A stretch of DNA of 6,022 nucleotides from Desulfuromonadaceae bacterium. Its GTDB lineage: Bacteria; Desulfobacterota; Desulfuromonadia; Desulfuromonadales; SZUA-540. The notes beneath the pieces were generated by a model that made no database searches, had not been told where the DNA came from, and saw only the letters and a list, made by a program, of their open reading frames with translations. The position numbers were made by a program, and so were the translations under genes. Below are positions 1 through 5,736 of this stretch, piece by piece; the first letter of the stretch is position 1, and each line of letters starts with the position of its first letter. The stretch covers positions 1 to 6,022 of the forward strand of contig QKGY01000135.1 in NCBI GenBank assembly GCA_003250235.1, read 5' to 3'.

Positions 1-44
1 ATATCCTCTTCGTCCTCGATGACCAGTAAATGCTCTTTGCTCAT
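1..44 (-). CDS. Response regulator, N-terminal fragment (receiver domain start), runs off the left edge
   Basis: Reading the minus strand from the ATG at 44 gives 14 codons, MSKEHLLVIEDEED, before the window ends. This is the first beta strand and acidic pocket of a CheY-like receiver domain: a hydrophobic strand (LLVIEDEED) followed by the adjacent acidic residues that bind magnesium next to the phosphorylated aspartate, which would lie further on and outside the window. The family acts as the phospho-accepting half of a two-component system in the cytoplasm. The output domain is not visible, so DNA-binding (OmpR/PhoB-like), NtrC-like or stand-alone types cannot be told apart. An AGGA lies only 3 bases before the ATG (48-51), and a better GGAAGGA lies 12 bases before it (57-63), so the ribosome site is ambiguous. 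It is on the same strand as the dehydrogenase gene, 102 bases downstream of it, and may have its own promoter. Confidence 0.75.
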   Translation of the reverse strand, partial: MSKEHLLVIEDEED

Positions 45-146
45 GCGTCCTGTGTATCCTTCCGGAAGTATCGACTATATGCCCGAAAATATTGCCGTAT
101 TGTTAGGAATGTATTAGTTCTGACAAAAAATCAACCCGGCCGTCGT
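45..146 (-). promoter_or_regulatory. AT-richer gap before the response regulator gene, possible promoter region
   Basis: This 102-base gap is clearly richer in A and T than the surrounding genes. On the minus strand it holds a -10-like TATAGT (positions 79-74) that would place transcription start about 20-25 bases before the response-regulator ATG, but no good -35 hexamer lies 16-18 bases upstream of it. A -35-like TTGTCA (126-121) is present but lacks a good -10 at the correct spacing. The base composition suggests separate transcription of the regulator, but no specific promoter can be assigned. A T-run on the minus strand just after the dehydrogenase stop (about 131-125) lacks a stable preceding stem and is not called a terminator. 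Confidence 0.3.
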
Positions 147-908
147 TCATTCCTCATAAATCATCTTCCGAGTCATGCCGCCGTCCACCACGAAATTCTG
201 CCCGGTGATGAAGCCGTTCTCCGGCCGGCACAGGAACACGGCCAGGGAAGCGACATCAGAAGGCATGCCGACCCGGCCGCACGGGTGCTGGCTGTGGTCC
301 CGGGGTGTCAGTGCCGCCTGGTGGCGACGGGATTTGCCGGCCCACCCCGACACATCGATCCAGCCGGGGCTGATGCAGTTCACCCGCACCTCGGGTCCGA
401 GGCTCACCGCCAATGCATGGGTCAGGGCGACCAGCCCCCCTTTGGAGGCCGCGTAGCTTTCGGTGTCGGGCTCGGACATGAGGGCCCGGGTGGAGGCGAT
501 GTTGAGAATACCTCCCCGGGCTTCGCGCAACGCCCTGGCGCCCTGACGGCTGCACAGAAAAGCCCCTCCGAGGTTGACCCCGAGGACCCGGTTCCACTCC
601 TGAACGCTCAGCTCCGTCAGGGGACGACGGATCATGATGCCGGCATTGTTGATCAACACATCCAGACGGCTGAAGGTCTCTGAAATCTGCGAAAACAGCG
701 CGCTGACCGACGCCTCATCCGCCACGTCCGTCTCGATGAACCGCACCTCGCCGAGGTCTTTGAGATCCTGCTCGGTCTCCTTGCCCGCTTCCCTGTCGAC
801 ATCAGCCACGACCACGCGGCACCCCTCTGTGAGAAACCGCTCCGCCAAGGCTCTTCCGATCCCCTGGGCCCCTCCGGTCACCAGAACGACTTTGCCCGCC
901 AGACTCAT
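147..908 (-). CDS. Classical short-chain dehydrogenase/reductase (SDR), probably NAD-dependent
   Basis: A complete 253-residue cytoplasmic oxidoreductase of the classical SDR length. The Rossmann dinucleotide motif TGGAQGIG is at residues 11-18. An aspartate ends the second beta strand (D36 in VVVADVD), which in this family favours NAD(H) over NADP(H). Further motifs are the D61-V62 adenine contact, NNAG at 87-90, and the catalytic tetrad N112, S139, Y152 and K156 (YAASK). The C-terminal part has the usual SPGW and the ITGQNFVVDGGMT segment that closes most beta-ketoacyl-reductase-like and glucose-dehydrogenase-like SDRs. The residues between SPGW and GRVG form the substrate loop and do not identify a substrate. 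The ATG at 908 overlaps the stop of the upstream membrane protein gene by 4 bases (ATGA), and GGAGG lies 6 bases before it, inside that gene. The two are therefore almost certainly co-transcribed and translationally coupled. Family is certain; substrate unknown. Confidence 0.95.
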   Translation of the reverse strand: MSLAGKVVLVTGGAQGIGRALAERFLTEGCRVVVADVDREAGKETEQDLKDLGEVRFIETDVADEASVSALFSQISETFSRLDVLINNAGIMIRRPLTELSVQEWNRVLGVNLGGAFLCSRQGARALREARGGILNIASTRALMSEPDTESYAASKGGLVALTHALAVSLGPEVRVNCISPGWIDVSGWAGKSRRHQAALTPRDHSQHPCGRVGMPSDVASLAVFLCRPENGFITGQNFVVDGGMTRKMIYEE

Positions 909-2224
909 GAATGGCCTCCGCGCATACCGGAGCCGCCTTTGCCCCGGGAAATAATCCGATCATAGAAAAAAACGATCATGGCTGTCAGAACGACAGACGT
1001 CGCCAGCATCCCGACCGCCACCGCGATACTTTGCAGCCAGTCGGGCCGGAACAGCAGCAGCGCCCCCAGCTGCCCCATCATCAGCCCGGACATCAACTTG
1101 AGAATCCGCCCTTCCCACTGGCTGAGTTTCCGCGAGCCCAGCGTCCAGGTGAAAACCAGGGTGATCAGAAGAAGGGGCAGCACATACACCAGGTTGTACA
1201 CACCGAGAAAGCCATAGTACTGCCAGGGCTGCAGATGGTGCAAGGTCAACAGCCGTGTATAGACCATGGGGAAGCCTGCGGTGCAAAGCAGCTCATAGGA
1301 ATTGGCGGCCACGGCCAGCACCACGGTCCCCAGCAGAACCGGCCCCAGACGGTTCTGCTCCAGCAGCGCACGCATACGGGCGAACAGCTTCGGCTTGGCA
1401 CTCTCGGGGATGGAGAGGCTCACCCCTTTTTTGAACCAGAAGAAATCCTTGATATTGACGAGAGCAATCAGCACGGCCACCGCACCCGCCGCGGCCGTGA
1501 TCAGCGGCAGGTTGCCCGCCAGCAGGAACAGGTTGAGCCAGGCCGCCATAAACAGGAAATAAATCACGCCGGAGAAGAAAACGAACGTGCCGCCGACCAG
1601 GAGCATCCGCTTTCTGGAGCGGGCATGGATCAGCAGGCTGAGCAGAAAAAGCAGGATAAAGAAGGCGCAGGGATTGAAACTGTCCATCAGGCCGAGAAGG
1701 ATCGTCAGCAGCGGCAGCGAGTACTGCCGCAGATCCACATCCCCGAGCAGAGGGATCCGGGTCAGGTAACCGGTCCCCTCCCCTGCAGCCGCCTCGGGCT
1801 CTGTCGCCGGCGGGGTCCCCTCCCCGGAGCCCAGAAGTTCCTTGACGTGCGCTTCGATCTCGCGGGCCGTCTGATCGGAAAACCCGTACCAGATCCGCTC
1901 GCCCACGACCGTCGTCGGCGTGCTGACCGTCTCGGTCCCGTACTTCTCCGACAGGGCCACCAGCAAGTTGAAATTGTCGCGGTTGTTCCATACGTCGTAC
2001 TGCATGATCTTCAAGCGGGGATAATCGCGGGACAGTCGTTCGAGAAAAGGTTTTTCCTCCCCGCAGTGCGGGCAGTTGGCGGCCCAGAAGAAATGCAGCG
2101 TTAGATCGCCGGAGTCTTTTTCCTCCTGCTGACCGACGACGAATGCCGACGACGCCACCAGCAGAATCCCCAGGACAAGCGACGCCATCCTCCAGGAAAA
2201 TGCCTTTCTCCTCTTCGCCCTCAT
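905..2224 (-). CDS. Membrane thiol-disulfide protein: N-terminal periplasmic thioredoxin-like domain plus CcdA/DsbD-like membrane domain
   Basis: From the ATG at 2224 this is 439 residues. A positively charged start (RAKRRK) and hydrophobic segment at about 13-31 form a signal peptide or anchor. Residues about 40-131 are a thioredoxin-like domain with active site C51-P-H-C54 and the cis-proline region STPT (P103). A Pro/Ala/Glu-rich linker (about 132-152) follows. Residues about 168-426 contain some six or seven membrane segments with paired cysteines in CcdA/DsbD-like settings: SFNPCAFF (C186) and LLCTAGFP (C314), 128 residues apart. Known CcdA/DsbD proteins use two such membrane cysteines to pass electrons from cytoplasmic thioredoxin to periplasmic thiols, so this protein probably reduces its own N-terminal domain. 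The GTG at 2230 is an in-frame alternative, but AAGAGG sits 6 bases before the ATG and directly abuts the GTG, so ATG is preferred. First gene of a unit with the SDR. The physiological target (cytochrome c maturation or another periplasmic thiol) is unknown. Confidence 0.85.
   Translation of the reverse strand: MRAKRRKAFSWRMASLVLGILLVASSAFVVGQQEEKDSGDLTLHFFWAANCPHCGEEKPFLERLSRDYPRLKIMQYDVWNNRDNFNLLVALSEKYGTETVSTPTTVVGERIWYGFSDQTAREIEAHVKELLGSGEGTPPATEPEAAAGEGTGYLTRIPLLGDVDLRQYSLPLLTILLGLMDSFNPCAFFILLFLLSLLIHARSRKRMLLVGGTFVFFSGVIYFLFMAAWLNLFLLAGNLPLITAAAGAVAVLIALVNIKDFFWFKKGVSLSIPESAKPKLFARMRALLEQNRLGPVLLGTVVLAVAANSYELLCTAGFPMVYTRLLTLHHLQPWQYYGFLGVYNLVYVLPLLLITLVFTWTLGSRKLSQWEGRILKLMSGLMMGQLGALLLFRPDWLQSIAVAVGMLATSVVLTAMIVFFYDRIISRGKGGSGMRGGHS
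915..919 (-). promoter_or_regulatory. Ribosome binding site of the SDR gene
   Basis: On the minus strand GGAGG ends 6 bases before the ATG at 908. It lies within the last codons of the upstream gene and fixes the dehydrogenase start at the ATGA overlap. Confidence 0.8.
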
Positions 2225-2230
2225 GTCCAC

Positions 2231-2236
2231 CCTCTT
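2231..2236 (-). promoter_or_regulatory. Ribosome binding site deciding the start of the thioredoxin/CcdA-like gene
   Basis: On the minus strand AAGAGG is followed by six bases (GTGGAC) and then ATG at 2224. The in-frame GTG at 2230 would have no spacer at all, so the ATG is the better start. A near-identical copy of the surrounding 11 bases occurs 19 bases further upstream (2246-2256). Confidence 0.65.
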
Positions 2237-2338
2237 GCCGAACGACCATCCTCTTGAGCTACGCGCCGGGATACTCCCCTGCCACCAAGTCTACCAGAAA
2301 AGTCGACTATCACTCCGGCCCTTCCTCTCGCCACGGGC

Positions 2339-2347
2339 TGCTATACT
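2339..2347 (+). promoter_or_regulatory. Extended -10 promoter for ppc
   Basis: TGCTATACT matches the TGn-TATAAT extended -10 form (five of six in the hexamer at 2342-2347). No good -35 hexamer lies 16-18 bases upstream, which is typical for extended -10 promoters. The predicted transcription start near 2354 gives a leader of about 20-25 bases carrying the ppc ribosome site. It is a sigma-70-type prediction by eye. The divergent minus-strand gene shares this 152-base intergenic region, but no convincing promoter for it was found. Confidence 0.5.
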
Positions 2348-2362
2348 GTTAAAAAGACAGGA

Positions 2363-2367
2363 AAGGA
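2363..2367 (+). promoter_or_regulatory. Ribosome binding site of ppc
   Basis: AAGGA, within GGAAAGGAA, lies 9 bases before the ATG at 2377. It supports this start over any internal methionine. Confidence 0.7.
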
Positions 2368-2376
2368 ACCCTCCCC

Positions 2377-5175
2377 ATGACATCCATCGAAAATTACTGG
2401 TATCCTGCTGACCAGGCGACACGGCTGGCCGAACTGATCAGCGACGAGGAAGAGACCCGGAATCTTCCCCTGCGCAGGGACGTGCGGTCGCTAGGCAAAC
2501 TGCTCGGTACGGTCATTCGCGAGCAAGCCGGAGAAAACGCCTATGCGGCAGAAGAAGAACTGCGACGCCTGGCGATCGAGCACCGGGAAAGGCTGGAGAA
2601 AACCGGCTCCGACTGCCTCGAGGACCCCGGCGAAGAGCACCTGCAGCGGCACGCCGTCGAACTCGTCGGCCGGCTGTCGTTGTCCGAATCCCACAACATC
2701 GTCAAAGCCTTCGCCTCCTTCTTCGAGCTGACCAATCTGGCCGAAACCAACCACCGCAAAAGGCGCAGAAGGGCGGAGAGGCTTCGCGGCGGGATGCCCG
2801 ACAAGGCCGGCTCGCTTCGCGGGACCCTGGAACGCCTCAAAAAGAAAGGACTCACCGCGGAACAGACCCTGGAACAGCTCCGCCACATCGAAATCATCCC
2901 GGTCTTTACCGCCCATCCGACCGAAGTCGCCCGGCGGGTCGTCCGCTTCAAGCGCCGCCGTATCGGCGAACACTTGGTGCAGCTCGACCGCCTGCCGTTG
3001 GGAGAATCCGAATCGATGCAGATTCAGGAAGGGATTCTTGCCGACATTACCGCCTTGTGGCAGAGCGACGAAGTGCGCCGTCGCAAACCCACCGTCAGCG
3101 ACGAGATCCGCATGGGGTTCGATCACTACCTCAATGCCCTCTTTCCGCCGGTCCACGACCTGTATGACGACATCGCCCTCGCCTTCTCGGAGGTGTACGG
3201 CGTCCGAGTCGATCCCTCCGAGCTGCCGACCCTGATCCGTTTCGGCTCCTGGATCGGCGGCGACCGGGACGGGAACCCTTTCGTTTCTCCCGAATCCACC
3301 GAAGAGGCCCTTTCGCAAGCCCGCACCCTGATAATCGGCCACTACCTGGAGGTGCTGGCGTTGCTGCAGGAGCTGTTGACCTCGTCCACCTGCCGGGTCC
3401 CGGTCTCCGAAGAGCTGCTTCAGAACCTCACCCGATATGCCGAGCGCTTTCCGTCATTCGAACAGGGGCTGGCTGACGGCTTCTCCTGCGAGAATTACCG
3501 CCACCTGATCGGATTTATCCGCCACCGCCTGCAGCTGGCTCTCAAGGCGGCGGATACCGAGGGGGCTTATGACAATGCCGAAGCCTTCCGCGCCGATCTT
3601 GCCGCCATGCGCCGCAGCCTGCAGCAATCCGACGGGAAACGTCTTGCGCGCCAGTGGATCGATCCGCTGCTGCGCAAGATAGACACCTTCGGCTTCCATC
3701 TCCACACCCTGGATATCCGTCAGCACGCCCGGGTCCACGAACAGGCCATCAAGGAGCTGGCCGCAGGGGCCGGCAGTTGCGACGACCCGTCCCTCTCGCT
3801 CGCCCCGGCCCCTTCCGAACAGACGGAGAAGCTTCTGGCGACGATGCGGACCATTGCCGGGCTCAAGCGCAACTTCCCCCCGCAGGCCATGCGCAGTTAC
3901 GTGATCAGCGGCGCCAGTGGCGTCCGCGACATCCAGGCGCTGATCTGGCTGCTGGAACTGGGAGGCGTATCGGTCAAGGGATCTGCGGACGGCCGGGACC
4001 CCGGAATGATGCCCGTTCCCCTGTTCGAGTCCATCGAGGACCTTCGCAACGCGCCCCGCATCTGCCGTACCCTGTGGAGCTCCGCCGATTACGCCCCCTA
4101 CCTCGATTCGTGGGGACGCTGGCAGGAGATCATGCTGGGATATTCCGACTCCAACAAGGACGGCGGCATGATCACCAGCACCTGGGAGATCTTCAAAGCC
4201 CACCGGGCGCTGCACGAGGTGGCCCGGGAAAGCAACGTCAGGCTGCGCCTCTTTCATGGCCGCGGCGGCACGGTCGGACGGGGGGGCGGACCGACCCATA
4301 GGGCCATCGTCGCCCAGCCCCCCGGGGCTTTCAGCGGCACGTTCAAGCTGACCGAGCAGGGAGAGGTCATCAACTTCAAGTATTCGGACCCCCAGCTGGC
4401 GCTGCGCAATCAGGAACTGATGGTGGCCGCCTCGCTGGAAGCGCTCTGCCCGTCGGCCCTCCCCTGCCCGGAGGTTCATCCGCAATGGGAGGCGGCCATG
4501 GAGACCATCTCGGCGCGGGCGTTTGCCTTCTACCGTGAGCACATCGCCGACAACCCCGATATCCTTCCCTATTTCGAGGCAGCGACACCCGTTCTCGAAT
4601 TCGAGCTGGCCAAGATCGGCTCCCGACCGGCCCGAAGGAAGCAAAGCACTTCTCTGGATGACCTTCGGGCCATCCCCTGGGGGTTCGGCTGGATGCAGAG
4701 CCGTCATGTCATTCCGGGGTGGTTCGGCGTCGGGCACGCCTTTGAGAATTTTGTACGCGGGAATGATCAGAATCTGGGGCTGCTTCAGACCATGATGAGG
4801 GACTTTCCGTTTTTTTCCGACATGGTGCGCAACATCGAGCTGGCCCTGACCAAGGTCGATCTGCCTCTGGCCAAGCTTTATTCCGATCTGGTGCCCGACA
4901 AGGCACTGCGCGAGCGTGTCTTTTCACGGGTGGTCGAGGAATTCCAACGCACCCACACTCTGCTGCTCGCCGTCACCGGACAGAACCGGTTGCTGGAGAA
5001 GAATCAGGGACTGGCCCGTTCGCTGCAACTGCGCAAACCCTATGTCGATCCTCTGAGTCTGATTCAGATCGAGTTGCTGCGACGCAAGCGGACCAAGAAG
5101 GAGAGCGAAGAACTGAATTACGTTCTGGCGGCCACCATCAACGGGATCGCCGCCGGTCTGCGCAATACCGGGTGA
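2377..5175 (+). CDS. ppc: Phosphoenolpyruvate carboxylase
   Basis: A complete 932-residue enzyme that makes oxaloacetate and phosphate from phosphoenolpyruvate and bicarbonate, the anaplerotic feed of the citric-acid cycle. Visible signatures: FTAHPTE at 177-183 with catalytic H180 (E. coli H138); GGDRDGNP at 294-301; SDSNKDGG at 590-597 with K594; the glycine-rich loop FHGRGGTVGRGGGP at 626-639 with H627, R629 and R635; and the canonical C-terminus RNTG. Aspartate-inhibitor site residues known from E. coli (R587, K773, R832, N881) correspond to R635, K826, R886 and N930, so allosteric inhibition by aspartate is likely. The N-terminal plant-type phosphorylation serine motif is absent. It is about 49 residues longer than the E. 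coli enzyme, mostly before the catalytic histidine. The usual FAWTQ-type segment reads FGWMQSR (770-776). It has its own promoter and ribosome site and is transcribed alone, facing a convergent gene 9 bases away. Confidence 0.98.
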   Translation: MTSIENYWYPADQATRLAELISDEEETRNLPLRRDVRSLGKLLGTVIREQAGENAYAAEEELRRLAIEHRERLEKTGSDCLEDPGEEHLQRHAVELVGRLSLSESHNIVKAFASFFELTNLAETNHRKRRRRAERLRGGMPDKAGSLRGTLERLKKKGLTAEQTLEQLRHIEIIPVFTAHPTEVARRVVRFKRRRIGEHLVQLDRLPLGESESMQIQEGILADITALWQSDEVRRRKPTVSDEIRMGFDHYLNALFPPVHDLYDDIALAFSEVYGVRVDPSELPTLIRFGSWIGGDRDGNPFVSPESTEEALSQARTLIIGHYLEVLALLQELLTSSTCRVPVSEELLQNLTRYAERFPSFEQGLADGFSCENYRHLIGFIRHRLQLALKAADTEGAYDNAEAFRADLAAMRRSLQQSDGKRLARQWIDPLLRKIDTFGFHLHTLDIRQHARVHEQAIKELAAGAGSCDDPSLSLAPAPSEQTEKLLATMRTIAGLKRNFPPQAMRSYVISGASGVRDIQALIWLLELGGVSVKGSADGRDPGMMPVPLFESIEDLRNAPRICRTLWSSADYAPYLDSWGRWQEIMLGYSDSNKDGGMITSTWEIFKAHRALHEVARESNVRLRLFHGRGGTVGRGGGPTHRAIVAQPPGAFSGTFKLTEQGEVINFKYSDPQLALRNQELMVAASLEALCPSALPCPEVHPQWEAAMETISARAFAFYREHIADNPDILPYFEAATPVLEFELAKIGSRPARRKQSTSLDDLRAIPWGFGWMQSRHVIPGWFGVGHAFENFVRGNDQNLGLLQTMMRDFPFFSDMVRNIELALTKVDLPLAKLYSDLVPDKALRERVFSRVVEEFQRTHTLLLAVTGQNRLLEKNQGLARSLQLRKPYVDPLSLIQIELLRRKRTKKESEELNYVLAATINGIAAGLRNTG

Positions 5176-5184
5176 TCGGGGTGG

Positions 5185-5736
5185 TTACGGAGATTCTTTC
5201 TCCAGGGAGCGGAGGTTGGAGAGCTGGATACGGCAGGTGTGCAGGGATTTAAGCGCGGCCTCATGCCCCGGAGAAAAGGTCAGGATACTCTCCCATGTGG
5301 CGATCGCCTCGTCGAGCCGGCCCTCCCGGTAGGCACCCATCCCCTGGACCATCAACTGCTCGGCACAGGCGCTCATCTGTTCGGCGAGCCGGGACCGGGA
5401 GATGTCCCCTTTGCCAGAGGATTGCGCGGAGAAGGGGACGAGTGCGGCGAAACCCTCTCCGGCTTCGGCATATTTCCCTTCAGACTGAAGGGACTGGGAC
5501 TGGGCATAGGCGCCCCGAACGATGCCGGCATTGCAAAGCTGCCGGTTCCTTTTGCACACCTGCAGAGCGCCGATGTAATCGCCGGAGGCCTGCAATTTGT
5601 CCCGTTGCACGGAAACCTCTGTCCTTTTCTTGAAAAGCCCCTCAGGGGTCCAGGAAAGGGATTGCTGCAGCGCCGTGCAGGAGGCCAGGGTCAGGGCGAC
5701 CCCGCAGACAACCGCTCCGTACAGGAACCGCTTCAT
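5185..5736 (-). CDS. Lipoprotein with a TPR-like repeat, function unknown
   Basis: A 183-residue exported protein. The N-terminus (MKRF, then a hydrophobic stretch) ends in the lipobox LASC, so cleavage before C20 and lipid attachment are predicted. The residue after the cysteine is threonine rather than aspartate, which by the E. coli rule points to the outer membrane. The mature part is helical. A TPR-like unit at about 125-158 (GMGAYREGRLDEAIATWESI, then F..P.H) is the clearest, and weaker helical hairpins of the same style are at about 45-60 (GDYIGAL) and 78-100 (GKYAEA). Such repeats generally mediate protein contacts. Four cysteines in the mature chain (C61, C68, C124, C168) could form disulfides. 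GGGAGG lies 6 bases before the ATG, and the start overlaps the stop of the HD-GYP gene (ATGA), so the two are coupled. No specific family was recognised. Confidence 0.8.
   Translation of the reverse strand: MKRFLYGAVVCGVALTLASCTALQQSLSWTPEGLFKKRTEVSVQRDKLQASGDYIGALQVCKRNRQLCNAGIVRGAYAQSQSLQSEGKYAEAGEGFAALVPFSAQSSGKGDISRSRLAEQMSACAEQLMVQGMGAYREGRLDEAIATWESILTFSPGHEAALKSLHTCRIQLSNLRSLEKESP

Noticed and set aside
98..126. Minus-strand TTGTCA considered as a -35 element or part of a PHO-box-like site
   Set aside because: No acceptable -10 lies at the right spacing, and no second CTGTCAT-like half-site follows at the expected 11-base period.
125..146. Possible terminator after the SDR stop: a minus-strand T-run
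   Set aside because: The bases before the T-run form at most a three-base-pair stem interrupted by a mismatch, which is too weak for an intrinsic terminator.
30..683. Plus-strand frame of 217 codons over the SDR gene and the left gap
   Set aside because: It is antisense to the SDR coding region and no motif is present. The upstream ATG lies in the start region of the response regulator.
911..2104. Long open frame (397 codons) on the plus strand opposite the thioredoxin/CcdA-like gene
   Set aside because: The translation is rich in Gln, Arg, His and Pro, the usual mirror of a Leu-rich membrane protein read backwards. No domain or ribosome site was seen.
1293..2249. Minus-strand frame of 318 codons overlapping the thioredoxin/CcdA-like gene in another frame
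   Set aside because: It is the out-of-frame reading of the real gene, rich in Gly and Arg, and loses the CPHC and membrane segments.
2491..3342. Minus-strand frame of 283 codons opposite the N-terminal part of ppc
   Set aside because: It has no domain and no ribosome site, and it overlaps a certain gene completely.
3454..4737. Long open frame (427 codons) on the minus strand inside ppc
   Set aside because: It lies entirely opposite a certain gene with conserved catalytic motifs throughout. Its translation has no recognisable domain and the skewed composition expected of an antisense shadow in GC-rich DNA.
5189..5203. Small inverted repeat GGAGA-TTCTT-TCTCC between the convergent genes
   Set aside because: It has only five base pairs, lies inside the end of the lipoprotein gene, and has no T-run on either strand, so it is not called a bidirectional terminator.
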